Source: Thiobacillus denitrificans
GTDB lineage: Bacteria > Pseudomonadota > Gammaproteobacteria > Burkholderiales > Thiobacillaceae
DNA: 64,000 bases
NCBI GenBank assembly: GCA_002343685.1
Contig: DDRS01000042.1
Span: forward strand, 52,852-116,851
Direction of reading: 5' to 3'
The notes beneath the pieces are model-generated. The model was given only the letters and a program-made list of their open reading frames with translations, was not told where the DNA came from and made no database searches. Shown here piece by piece: positions 34,746 through 44,464 of this stretch; position 1 is the stretch's first letter, and every line of letters starts with the position of its first letter. Made by a program: the position numbers and the translations under genes.

Positions 34746-37700
34746 ATGTCTTCCACCGTATCGCTCCCCGGCAGTGACGCGCTGTCTTCCTTTCGGCTCG
34801 ACAAAATTCGCCAGGAGGCAGCCCGTCTCGGGGTGGCGCTGGGCGAGCTGAGCGCACGCTACTGGCATTTCCTTGAACTGGAAGCCGACCTGGATGCGGC
34901 GGCCAGGCAGCAACTGGCCAGAACGCTGGATTATGGTACCCCGACCGACCGACCTTCGGCCGATGACGTGCAGGTTCTGGTTACGCCGCGCCCGGGCACG
35001 ATTTCCCCCTGGTCGTCGAAGGCCACGGATATTCTCAGGAACAGTGGCCTCGTCCAGCTGCGTCGCATCGAGCGCGGCGTCGCCTATTGTCTACGCGATC
35101 CTCAGGGCGCCGCGCTGACGGCTCAGACGTTGGACGTGCTGCTGCCGCTGCTACACGACCGCATGACGGAAGCCGTGATGGGCTCGCTGGACGCTGCGCA
35201 CGCGCTGTTCCAGCATGTACCGCCGCGCGAACTGACCACGGTCGACGTGATGGCGGGCGGGCGGGCGGCCCTGGAGGCGGCCAACCGCGCGCTGGGACTC
35301 GCCCTGTCGGACGACGAGGTCGAGTATCTGGTCGATAACTTCAGCCGCATCGGGCGCAACCCGACCGACGTCGAACTGATGATGTTCGCGCAGGCCAATT
35401 CCGAGCATTGTCGCCACAAGATCTTCAACGCCGCGTGGGTGATCGACGGCGAGGCGCAGGCGAAATCGCTGTTCGGCATGATCCGCGACACCCACGCCGC
35501 TCATCCGCAAGGTACGGTGGTGGCGTATTCGGACAACTCCTCTGTCATCGAAGGCGCAACCATCGAGCGCCTCTACCCGCGTGCCGACGGTAGCTACGCC
35601 TACAGCAACGAACTGACCCACGTGCTGATGAAGGTCGAGACGCACAACCACCCGACCGCGATCTCGCCCTTTCCCGGCGCGGCCACCGGAAGCGGCGGCG
35701 AAATCCGCGACGAGGGCGCGACCGGTATCGGTTCCAAGCCCAAGGCGGGCCTGTGCGGCTTCTCGGTGTCCAACCTCAACATTCCCGGCCATGTGCAGCC
35801 GTGGGAAACGGATGCCTACGGCAAGCCCGAGCGCATCGTCACCCCGCTCGCCATCATGCTCGAAGGCCCGATCGGCGCGGCGGCATTCAACAACGAATTC
35901 GGTCGCCCCAACCTGGCAGGCTATTTCCGCACCTTCGAAGAGACCGTGTCCGGGCAGCGCCGCGGCTACCACAAGCCCATCATGCTGGCGGGCGGCGTCG
36001 GCAGCATCCGCGCCGACCACGTCGACAAGAAACTGCTGCCGACCGGCACGCTGCTGATTCAGCTGGGCGGCCCCGGCATGCTGATCGGCCTGGGCGGCGG
36101 CGCGGCCTCGTCGATGGACACCGGCGCCAATGCCGCCGACCTCGACTTCGATTCGGTGCAGCGCGGCAACCCCGAGATGGAGCGACGCGCGCAGGAAGTC
36201 ATCGACCGCTGCTGGCAGCTCGGTGACAACAATCCCATCCTGTCGATCCACGACGTCGGCGCCGGCGGCCTGTCGAACGCGCTGCCCGAACTGGTGCATG
36301 GCGGCGGCAGGGGCGGCCGCTTCGAACTGCGTGCCGCGCCGTCGGAGGAATCCGGCATGTCGCCGCGCGAGATCTGGTGCAACGAGGCGCAGGAACGCTA
36401 CGTCCTGGCGATCCCGCCAGGTCGCCTCGAAGAATTCCGCGCCATCTGCGAGCGCGAACGTTGCCCGTTCGCGGTGCTGGGCGAAGCCACGGAAGAAAAC
36501 CATCTACTGGTGTCCGACAGCCACTTCAAGAATGCCCCGGTCGACGTGAGCCTGGACGTGATCCTCGGCAAGCCGCCCAAGATGACACGCGACGTGGCGC
36601 ACCAGGCTGAACTGCCGGCGCCCCTCGTGCTCGACGGCATCGAACTGAAGGACGCGGTCTATCGCGTGCTCGCGATGCCTGGGGTGGCGTCGAAGATGTT
36701 CCTCATTTCCATCGGCGACCGTAGCGTCGGCGGCCTTACCGCGCGCGACCAGTGCGTGGGACCGTGGCAGGTTCCGGTGGCCGATTGCGCGATTACGCTG
36801 GCAGGGTATCGAACCACGCAGGGTGAGGCGTTTTCCATCGGCGAGAAGGCCCCGCTGGCGCTGATCGACGCACCGGCGTCGGGGCGCATGGCGATCGTCG
36901 AGGCGATCACCAACCTGGCTGCTGCGCGAGTCGAGGGCCTGGGCAGCGTGAAGCTGTCAGCCAACTGGATGGCGCCAGCCGGCCACCCCGGCGAGGATGC
37001 GGCGTTGTTCGACACGGTTGCCGCGGTCTCGAATTATTGCCAGGCGCTGGGTGTGAGCATCCCGGTCGGCAAGGATTCGATGAGTATGAAGACCGTGTGG
37101 CAGGCCGACGGCGAGAAGAAGGCGGTCACCTCGCCGATCTCGCTGGTGATCTCGGCGTTTGCCACTACTCCCGATGCAATGGCCCATCTGACGCCGCAGT
37201 TGCGTACCGACGCCGGCGACACCGATCTCGTGTTGATCGACCTGGGACTGGGCAAGCACCGCCTCGGCGGGTCGAGTTTTGCCCAAGCCTACAAGCAGGT
37301 CGGCGACCGTTGTCCGGATGCGCCGGTGGCCGCGACACTTGGTGCGTTCTTCGACACCGTGCAGGCGCTCAACGCCGACGGTAAGTTGCTCGCCTACCAT
37401 GACCGCTCGGATGGCGGCCTGTTCACCGCCCTGTGCGAGATGGCGTTTGCCGGCCACTGCGGGGTGGAGGTGGATGTCGACGAACTGTGCTCGGAGAAGA
37501 TCCGCCATGATGCCGAGGATGAAGGTCTGCCGGAACCGGACATACAGGATCCGCGCGGTTACTCCGAACGAATTTTCAGCGTGCTGTTCAGCGAAGAAGC
37601 CGGTGCCGTGTTGCAGGTTCGCCGTAGCGACACTCAGGCGGTGATGCAGGCCTTCTTCGATGCAGGCCTGCGCGGCGAGTTCTACATCGTTGGCCAGCCC

Positions 37701-38702
37701 AATGGGGCGGACCGCGTGCGCATCCTGCGCAAGGAGCGGGTGATCCTGGACGAGGCACGCGTCGACCTGCAGCAAGCATGGGCACGCACCAGCCATGAAA
37801 TGGCAAAACTGCGCGACAACCCGGCGTGCGCCGAGCAGGAGTTCGCACGCAACGCCGATGTCGCCGACCCGGGCCTGCGTTATGCGTTGACTTTCGATGT
37901 GGACGACGACATCGCCGCACCCTTCATCGCCCGCGGCATACGCCCACGGGTGGCGGTGTTGCGCGAGCAGGGCGTCAACGGCCAGGTCGAGATGGCCGCT
38001 GCGTTCGATGCCGCCGGCTTTGCGCCCGTCGACGTGCATATGAGCGACATCCTGTCCGGCCGGGTCAGCCTGGGCGACTTCAGTGGACTGGCGGCCTGCG
38101 GCGGCTTCAGCTACGGCGATGTACTGGGCGCGGGCGGCGGCTGGGCCAAATCCATCCTGTTCAATCCGCGTGCCCGCGATGAATTCTCGGCGTTCTTCGG
38201 GCGAGCCGACAGTTTCGCACTGGGCGTATGCAACGGTTGCCAAATGATGAGCCAGCTGCATGACCTGATTCCCGGCGCTGCCGCCTGGCCGCGTTTCGAA
38301 CGCAACCTGTCGGAACAGTTCGAGGCGCGCTTCGCGCAGGTCGAGGTGCTGGCTTCGCCGTCGATCTTCTTCGCCGACATGGCCGGCTCGACGATGCCGA
38401 TCGTGGTGTCGCACGGTGAAGGGCGGGTCGTTTTCCGTGAGGCGGCGCATGCGGCGCAGGCCGTGGCGACGCTGCGCTACGTCGATCACCAGGGTGCACC
38501 GACCGAATGCTATCCGCTCAATCCGAACGGATCGGCCGGCGGCCTGACCGGCTTCACCACGCGTGATGGCCGCTTCAGCATCCTGATGCCGCATCCGGAG
38601 CGCGTATACCGCGCCGCCCAATTGTCGTGGCGGCCCGACGGCATGGCCGGCGCGGGCCCGTGGTTGCGCATGTTCCGCAATGCTCGGCGCACGGTTGGGT
38701 GA
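34746..38702 (+). CDS. purL: Phosphoribosylformylglycinamidine synthase
   Basis: The large single-chain FGAM synthase, fourth step of purine synthesis, converting FGAR with glutamine and ATP. The 1318-residue length fits the proteobacterial form. It has the PurS-like N-terminus, two AIRS-type halves (KVETHNHPTAISPFPGAATGSGG, SIHDVGAGGLSNALPELVHG, GKDSMSMKT) and a C-terminal glutaminase with nucleophile in LGVCNGCQMMSQL, plus SHGEGR and PHPERVYR. It stands alone upstream of ppc. Confidence 0.97.
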   Translation: MSSTVSLPGSDALSSFRLDKIRQEAARLGVALGELSARYWHFLELEADLDAAARQQLARTLDYGTPTDRPSADDVQVLVTPRPGTISPWSSKATDILRNSGLVQLRRIERGVAYCLRDPQGAALTAQTLDVLLPLLHDRMTEAVMGSLDAAHALFQHVPPRELTTVDVMAGGRAALEAANRALGLALSDDEVEYLVDNFSRIGRNPTDVELMMFAQANSEHCRHKIFNAAWVIDGEAQAKSLFGMIRDTHAAHPQGTVVAYSDNSSVIEGATIERLYPRADGSYAYSNELTHVLMKVETHNHPTAISPFPGAATGSGGEIRDEGATGIGSKPKAGLCGFSVSNLNIPGHVQPWETDAYGKPERIVTPLAIMLEGPIGAAAFNNEFGRPNLAGYFRTFEETVSGQRRGYHKPIMLAGGVGSIRADHVDKKLLPTGTLLIQLGGPGMLIGLGGGAASSMDTGANAADLDFDSVQRGNPEMERRAQEVIDRCWQLGDNNPILSIHDVGAGGLSNALPELVHGGGRGGRFELRAAPSEESGMSPREIWCNEAQERYVLAIPPGRLEEFRAICERERCPFAVLGEATEENHLLVSDSHFKNAPVDVSLDVILGKPPKMTRDVAHQAELPAPLVLDGIELKDAVYRVLAMPGVASKMFLISIGDRSVGGLTARDQCVGPWQVPVADCAITLAGYRTTQGEAFSIGEKAPLALIDAPASGRMAIVEAITNLAAARVEGLGSVKLSANWMAPAGHPGEDAALFDTVAAVSNYCQALGVSIPVGKDSMSMKTVWQADGEKKAVTSPISLVISAFATTPDAMAHLTPQLRTDAGDTDLVLIDLGLGKHRLGGSSFAQAYKQVGDRCPDAPVAATLGAFFDTVQALNADGKLLAYHDRSDGGLFTALCEMAFAGHCGVEVDVDELCSEKIRHDAEDEGLPEPDIQDPRGYSERIFSVLFSEEAGAVLQVRRSDTQAVMQAFFDAGLRGEFYIVGQPNGADRVRILRKERVILDEARVDLQQAWARTSHEMAKLRDNPACAEQEFARNADVADPGLRYALTFDVDDDIAAPFIARGIRPRVAVLREQGVNGQVEMAAAFDAAGFAPVDVHMSDILSGRVSLGDFSGLAACGGFSYGDVLGAGGGWAKSILFNPRARDEFSAFFGRADSFALGVCNGCQMMSQLHDLIPGAAAWPRFERNLSEQFEARFAQVEVLASPSIFFADMAGSTMPIVVSHGEGRVVFREAAHAAQAVATLRYVDHQGAPTECYPLNPNGSAGGLTGFTTRDGRFSILMPHPERVYRAAQLSWRPDGMAGAGPWLRMFRNARRTVG

Positions 38703-38775
38703 TCGGTGCCGACTATGAGAAAATAGCGGGCTTTGTCGCTTCCGATCCCGCTGTGCCGGGCATTGATTTTTTGCC

Positions 38776-41595
38776 ATGAACGCACCCGAAAATCTCCTGA
38801 CGGATGACCACCTGCGCGCGCAGGTCAAGCTGCTGGGCACGCTGCTCGGCCAGGTCCTGCTGCAATTTGCCGGCGAAGACGTGTTCGAGGCGGTGGAAAC
38901 CCTGCGCCGCGGCTTTGCCGAACTGCACCAGCAGGAAGACCAGCAGCGCCGCACCGAACTGATGGCCCTGATCGACGCCATGCCGGCCGCCAAGGTCGAA
39001 CTGGTGGTGCGCGCCTTTTCCAGCTATTTCAAATTGGTCAACGTGGCGGAGGAAAGCTTTGCCCACCGCAACCGCCGTCGCTTGCTGTCGCACAGCATGA
39101 TGCTGTGGGAAGGTTCGTTCGACCGCACCCTGGCCGATCTCAAGGCGCAGGGGCTTTCGGCGAATACGCTGCAGGGCATGGTCAACCGCCTGCACTATGC
39201 GCCGGTGTTCACCGCCCACCCGACCGAAGCGCGCCGCCGTGCGGTCATGGAAGGCATGCGCCGGGTGTTCCTGATCTGCGACCAGCTCTACAGTCCGACG
39301 CTCGGCGCGAACGACCAGCGCGAGCTGGAAGCGCAGCTGGCTGCGGAAATCCAGGTGATGTGGCGCACCGACGAACTGCGTACCGCCAAGCTCGAAGTGC
39401 GCGACGAAGTGCGCAACGGCCTGTATTACGTGCGAGAAAGCCTGTTCGAGGCGGTGCCGAAGGCGTATTACTACTTCGAAAAGGCGTTGCGCAAGCATTA
39501 CGGCGTGAATGCCGATGGGGGCGCCTCGATCAGCGTACCGAGCTTCATCCGCTTCGGTTCGTGGATCGGCGGCGACCGCGATGGCAATCCGTTCGTGACG
39601 GCAGACGTCACCGAGTGGACGGTGCATACGCAGATGAAGGCGGCGCTCAACGAATACCGTGCGCGCGTGCTCGAATTGCGGCAGACGCTCACCCACAGCA
39701 GCGGCTGGTGCACGCCATCGGCCGCTTTCCTGGAACGGCTGGGCGAGTATGAGGCCGAGTTCGGCGAGCAGGTCTTCCGCGGCACCGCGGTACAGATCTA
39801 CAGCCGCGAGCCCTACCGACGCATGGCGGCCATGATGCTGGCTCGGCTCGACGCCAATCTGTCCTACGTCCATCAGTGTCTGGCGGACGTGCCGAGCTTC
39901 ACCTCCCACCTGGCCTACGAGAATGCTGCCGCCTTCCTCGACGACCTTTGCCTGGTACGCGATTCGCTGATCAGCCATGGCGACCGCATCGTCGCCATGC
40001 AGGATCTGCAGGCGCTGATCCGGCTGGTCGAAAGTTTCGGCTTTCACCTGCTGCAGCTCGACATCCGCCAGGAGTCGACCGTTCATACGCGTACGGTCGT
40101 GGCGGTGCTGCAGCAGATCGATCCCGATTTCGATTATGTTGCGGCGTCCGAGACCGATCGTCTGCAGCGCCTGGCGGCCTGGGTCGGCCATATCGACCTG
40201 ATCGAGATCAGCGATGGCGCGCTGGATGACGAGGCGCGCGAGGCGCTCGCGGTGTTCCGCCGCATGGCCAAGCTGCAGGCCGAAGTGGGCGACGAAGTCT
40301 TTGGCACCTATGTGATCTCGATGACCCATAGCGCATCGCATGTGATGGAAGTCCTGCTGCTGGCGCGTCTCGTCGGCCTGTGCGGCCACAACGGCCGCGA
40401 CTGGTTCTGCCGCATCCAGGTTGCGCCCCTGTTCGAGACGGTGGATGACCTGCAGCGCAGCGAGGCCATCCTCGACCAACTGCTGTCCAACAAGGTGTAC
40501 CGAGCGCTGGTGGCAGCCAACGGCAACCACCAGGAAGTCATGCTCGGCTATTCGGATTCGTGCAAGGACGGCGGCATCCTGGCGTCGAACTGGAATCTCT
40601 ACCAGGCGCAACTTTCCATCATCGCGTTGACCCAGCATTTCGGCGTCGAATGCCGCCTCTTCCACGGCCGTGGCGGTACGGTGGGCCGCGGCGGCGGGCC
40701 GACCCACGAGGCGATCCTGTCGCAGCCACCCGGCACCGTGAACGGCGAGATCAAGTTCACCGAGCAGGGCGAGATGCTGTATTACAAATACAGCAATCCC
40801 GAAACGGCCAATTACGAAATCGGCATGGGGGTCACCGGCCTGCTCAAGGCGAGCGCCACGGCGCTTGCGCAGAGCGAGGTACGCTACCCGCAGGAATACC
40901 TCGACTGGATGGGCGATATGGCGGCGGCTGGCGAGAAAGCCTACCGCGCCCTGATCGGCATGCCGGGCTTCATCGATTACTTCTACGAAAGCACGCCCGT
41001 CACCGAGATCGGCCTGCTTAACATGGGCAGCCGTCCGTCGCACCGCAAGAAGGCCGATCGCTCGCTCGGGTCGATTCGCGCCATTCCATGGGTATTCGGA
41101 TGGGCCCAGTCGCGCCATACGCTGCCTGCCTGGTTTGGGATCGGCACGGCGCTGACCTATTTCATCGAGGCCGATCCGGCGGGACTCGAGCATCTTCGGA
41201 CCATGTACCGCGAGTGGCCGTTCTTCCGCAGCCTGCTGTCCAACGTGCAGATGTCGCTGGTCAAGGCCGACATGGAAATCTCCGAGGAATATGCGCGCCT
41301 GTGCGACCACCCCAATACCATGGCGATCTACCGCGCGGTGGTGGACGAGTTCGCGTTGACGGTGACGAGCGTCATGCAGGTTGCGCAGATTGAGACCCTG
41401 CTGGAAGACAACCAGTCGCTTGCCTTGTCGCTGTCCCGCCGCCGTCCCTACATCGACCCCATCAACCACATCCAGGTCCGCATGCTGAAGCGCTATCGTT
41501 CCGAAAGCGTATGGGATGCCGAGCAGGAATCATGGCTGACGCCGCTGATGCGATCGATCAACGCCATCGCGTCCGGGATGCGCAACACCGGTTGA
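38776..41595 (+). CDS. ppc: Phosphoenolpyruvate carboxylase
   Basis: Carboxylates PEP to oxaloacetate, the anaplerotic reaction. The 939-residue product has FTAHPTEARRRAV with the catalytic His, IGGDRDGNPFVT, MLGYSDSCKDGGILASNW, the glycine-rich FHGRGGTVGRGGGPTHEA and the C-terminal RNTG typical of the family. Together with ppsA it suggests control of flux around PEP. A 2-nt gap separates it from the next small gene. Confidence 0.97.
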   Translation: MNAPENLLTDDHLRAQVKLLGTLLGQVLLQFAGEDVFEAVETLRRGFAELHQQEDQQRRTELMALIDAMPAAKVELVVRAFSSYFKLVNVAEESFAHRNRRRLLSHSMMLWEGSFDRTLADLKAQGLSANTLQGMVNRLHYAPVFTAHPTEARRRAVMEGMRRVFLICDQLYSPTLGANDQRELEAQLAAEIQVMWRTDELRTAKLEVRDEVRNGLYYVRESLFEAVPKAYYYFEKALRKHYGVNADGGASISVPSFIRFGSWIGGDRDGNPFVTADVTEWTVHTQMKAALNEYRARVLELRQTLTHSSGWCTPSAAFLERLGEYEAEFGEQVFRGTAVQIYSREPYRRMAAMMLARLDANLSYVHQCLADVPSFTSHLAYENAAAFLDDLCLVRDSLISHGDRIVAMQDLQALIRLVESFGFHLLQLDIRQESTVHTRTVVAVLQQIDPDFDYVAASETDRLQRLAAWVGHIDLIEISDGALDDEAREALAVFRRMAKLQAEVGDEVFGTYVISMTHSASHVMEVLLLARLVGLCGHNGRDWFCRIQVAPLFETVDDLQRSEAILDQLLSNKVYRALVAANGNHQEVMLGYSDSCKDGGILASNWNLYQAQLSIIALTQHFGVECRLFHGRGGTVGRGGGPTHEAILSQPPGTVNGEIKFTEQGEMLYYKYSNPETANYEIGMGVTGLLKASATALAQSEVRYPQEYLDWMGDMAAAGEKAYRALIGMPGFIDYFYESTPVTEIGLLNMGSRPSHRKKADRSLGSIRAIPWVFGWAQSRHTLPAWFGIGTALTYFIEADPAGLEHLRTMYREWPFFRSLLSNVQMSLVKADMEISEEYARLCDHPNTMAIYRAVVDEFALTVTSVMQVAQIETLLEDNQSLALSLSRRRPYIDPINHIQVRMLKRYRSESVWDAEQESWLTPLMRSINAIASGMRNTG

Positions 41596-41597
41596 GC

Positions 41598-42173
41598 ATG
41601 AACACGAGCGCAGGCACGTCCTCTCCCGTTCGGCCGAGACGCCGCGGGCTGCTCGTGTCGCTCGGTCTGAATGCCGTGCTGTTGTCGCTTGTGTGTGGCT
41701 TGGCGCTATATGCCTTCATGCTCAACGTCGACCTGGGCGATATGAAGCGGCGGCTGTCCAAGGAGACCGAGACGCGCCAGCAGAGCGAGCGCTATCTGAT
41801 CGAGACGCGCAACCAGCTAACAGAAAGCCTGCGCGAAATCGAGCAGTTGAAAGCGCAGCTGGCCTACAAGGAAACGGACGTCCAGGCAGCTGCGGTTGCA
41901 GCCAAACCGGCCTTGCCGGTTGTCATCGGTTTCCGCTCGTCGATACTGGGCAAGGGGCTGGTGGCTGAAATCGAGAATACCAGCGACCGGTATCTCACCG
42001 TGATCCTCGCCGTGCGCAACCCCACGCTGTCGACGGCGCGCCGTTTCAAACTCGATCTGGAACCGCGGTCACGCACCGAGTTCGGTCATCTGGAAGGCTG
42101 GCAGTTCGCGTCGGGCGACGAGGTGGGGATATTCAACGACGAATTCGGCGCGCTGAAGGTCACGGTGCCGTGA
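41598..42173 (+). CDS. Small membrane protein with coiled coil, unknown function
   Basis: A 191-residue protein with one N-terminal transmembrane helix (LLVSLGLNAVLLSLVCGLALYAF), a periplasmic coiled coil (KRRLSKETETRQQSERYLIETR ... LKAQLAYKE) and a C-terminal beta domain (VVIGFRSSILGKGLVAEIEN, VGIFNDEFGALKV). I do not recognise the family. It starts 3 nt after ppc and converges on the RND gene with a 14-bp overlap of ends. Translational coupling to ppc is likely. Confidence 0.75.
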   Translation: MNTSAGTSSPVRPRRRGLLVSLGLNAVLLSLVCGLALYAFMLNVDLGDMKRRLSKETETRQQSERYLIETRNQLTESLREIEQLKAQLAYKETDVQAAAVAAKPALPVVIGFRSSILGKGLVAEIENTSDRYLTVILAVRNPTLSTARRFKLDLEPRSRTEFGHLEGWQFASGDEVGIFNDEFGALKVTVP

Positions 42174-44451
42174 CGGCGACCGGACGCGGCTTGCGCAATT
42201 GCATGCCGAGCAGGGCGGGCATCAGCAGCAACTCGAACACCTGACCGGCGAACAGGCCGACAGCGCACAGCATGCCGAAATGGGCCGTGGGGCGATAGTC
42301 GGACAATCCGAGCAGGCTGAACTGCGCAATCAATACCACCGAAATCGCGATCACCGCGCGGCCCGAGCTTTCCACGCTGCGGATGATGGCAAACACTGGA
42401 CCGGCGCCATGCTTGAGGCGGTGCAGATAGCCGTGATACAGATGGATGGTGTCGTCCACGGTGATGCCGAGGATGATGCCGGCGATCAGCACGGTGGCGA
42501 CGTCGAGTGCGACGCCTGTCACGCCCATCACCACAAAGATGAAGAACAGCGGCGCCAGGTTGGGGATCAGGCAGATCAGGCCCGCCTTGAGCGAGCGGAA
42601 CAGGAGCGCCATCAGCAGCAGAATCTGCAGGAAGGACGACGTGAAGCTCTTGATCTGGCCGTTGACGATGCGATCCGTCTGGTCAGCAAACAGCTGGCCG
42701 AATCCGGAAATATCGTAGCGCACACCGGCAATGGGGTGGGCGTCAAGGTGCGCGCGGATCCGGTCGATCACCTGGCCTGTTTCATTGGAACCGTGCACGT
42801 TGAGGCTGAGTGCGATGCGGCCCCGCTGGAATTCGTGGTCGACCAGTTCATACATATCTTTGCCGTCGTAAATCAGCAGCAATTGCTCGACCAGCTTGCG
42901 GCTGGTCGGCAACGCGTTCACGTCGGGCGCGATGCCACTGAGGGCACGATTCATTTCCTCCAGTACGTTGACCAGCGAAAGGCTGCGGTCGATTTCCGGC
43001 TGCCGCTCCAGCCAGGTCTGCAGGGCCTTGATCTGGGCCAGGCGGCGCGGGTCTTTCAGGCTGTCGCGGCCTGAGCCAGTGAGCACGATTTCGAGTCCGG
43101 TGACGCCGGACAGCTTGCTTTCGATCCGCTCGGTGCCGCGACTGAGGGGATGGTTGGGCGCGAAGAACTCGAGGATGTTGGATTCGACCTTGACCTGCAT
43201 CACCAGCGGGATGGTCGCCAGCACCAAGAGGACCGCGGTGATCAGTACAGCTTTCGCGTGCCGCAGGCTGAATACGGCCACCACCGCCGCGATCCGACGG
43301 GCATGCGCCAGGCCCGAGCGACGGCGCGGCCAACGCGGTGTGTCCCATTTCAACAGGATGGGCGGTACCAGGATGAACACCACCAGGAACACCATGAGCG
43401 TGCCGATGGCACCCGCCAGGCCAAAGGTCTGGACCGGGGGGATGCTGATCCACAGCATGCTCAGCATGCCGGCGCCTGTCGTCAGGATGTTGAACAGGCC
43501 GGGGACGAAGGTGTCCTTCAGCGCGCGGGCGATGCGCTGCCGCCGCGGCAGCAACGCGATGCGGCCGCGCTGGATGCCGGCATACAGGTGCAGCAGCGTG
43601 GCGACCGTATAGGCCGCCATCAGGGTGGGGATCATCGCGGTGATCGGCGTGTAGGGTTGGTCGAATGCCACCAGCCCGGCCACGCTTGCCGATACCACCA
43701 TGCCCATGGCCAGCCCGCCGATCACGACCGGACGGATGCGTCCGACCACCCACCACAGCAATACCATGCCGATGACGAAGGTGAGCGGAATGAAGATCGC
43801 GCTGTCGCGCCAGAGCGAGCGCAGTTCCGCGACCGTCTGCGCCACCGTGCCTGCGGTGGCGGTGTGGTGGCTATCGAGGTTCTCGGCGGTGATCGTTTTT
43901 TCGAGTGCGTTCTCGATGTCGCGGCGGGCAAGGCTTTCCTTCAGGATTTTCGGACGTACCACCAGTGCGACGGCGCGGCCGTCGCGCGAGGCGATCAGGC
44001 CGGGCGCGATGGGGTCGCCGAGCACGCGGGCCTTCCATTGCGCCGGCGTGCGCTCGGCCAAATGTTTCGGATCGACCAGCAGCGATACGGCAAAACCGTC
44101 GTCGGTGGCGTCGATGTGCTCGACCGTGGTGAGCGTCAGGACCCGGTCGACTGCGGGCAGCGTGGCCATTTTCTTTGCGGCGCGGTCGAGCGCGGCGAGA
44201 AACGCCGGGGTGTACAGGTCGTCGCCTTCGAACAGGGCGATGACGGCCTCGTCGTTGGGGAATTCCTTGAACAGCGATTCGCGCAGCTGGATGGTGGGCG
44301 AATCAGGGGGCGAGTAGATGTCCGGTGCGTTGTTGAAATGAAGTTTCAACAGGAACGGTATCGATATCAACTGGATCCCGAGCAGGATGGCCAGCGCCAG
44401 CCAGGGCGGCAGCATGCGGCTGCCGTCGAGCCAAGGTTTCAGCAGTTTCAT
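42160..44451 (-). CDS. RND superfamily (MMPL-type) exporter
   Basis: A 763-residue inner-membrane protein built as two repeated halves, each with one helix, a periplasmic loop and a cluster of about five helices (IPLTFVIGMVLLWWVVGRI, VIGGLAMGMVVSASVAGLVAF; second half ILLLMALLFRSLKAG, VLIAGIILGITVDDTIHLYHG). The D-D pair in VDDTIHLYHG is the usual proton relay region. Size and layout resemble MMPL/HpnN-like lipid exporters, not tripartite drug pumps. Downstream of an outer-membrane protein and a LolA-like protein in the same strand, suggesting export of a lipid or hydrophobic compound (inference). Confidence 0.85.
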   Translation of the reverse strand: MKLLKPWLDGSRMLPPWLALAILLGIQLISIPFLLKLHFNNAPDIYSPPDSPTIQLRESLFKEFPNDEAVIALFEGDDLYTPAFLAALDRAAKKMATLPAVDRVLTLTTVEHIDATDDGFAVSLLVDPKHLAERTPAQWKARVLGDPIAPGLIASRDGRAVALVVRPKILKESLARRDIENALEKTITAENLDSHHTATAGTVAQTVAELRSLWRDSAIFIPLTFVIGMVLLWWVVGRIRPVVIGGLAMGMVVSASVAGLVAFDQPYTPITAMIPTLMAAYTVATLLHLYAGIQRGRIALLPRRQRIARALKDTFVPGLFNILTTGAGMLSMLWISIPPVQTFGLAGAIGTLMVFLVVFILVPPILLKWDTPRWPRRRSGLAHARRIAAVVAVFSLRHAKAVLITAVLLVLATIPLVMQVKVESNILEFFAPNHPLSRGTERIESKLSGVTGLEIVLTGSGRDSLKDPRRLAQIKALQTWLERQPEIDRSLSLVNVLEEMNRALSGIAPDVNALPTSRKLVEQLLLIYDGKDMYELVDHEFQRGRIALSLNVHGSNETGQVIDRIRAHLDAHPIAGVRYDISGFGQLFADQTDRIVNGQIKSFTSSFLQILLLMALLFRSLKAGLICLIPNLAPLFFIFVVMGVTGVALDVATVLIAGIILGITVDDTIHLYHGYLHRLKHGAGPVFAIIRSVESSGRAVIAISVVLIAQFSLLGLSDYRPTAHFGMLCAVGLFAGQVFELLLMPALLGMQLRKPRPVAVTAP

Positions 44452-44464
44452 GCGCCGGTCCCGG

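Noticed and set aside
38713..41469. A 918-residue open frame antisense to ppc, and other long antisense frames over purL (35151-36503), rnr (2267-3565) and at 4293-5723
   Set aside because: They mirror real genes in GC-rich DNA, show no recognisable family, and have odd His/Gln/Arg-rich composition typical of shadow frames.
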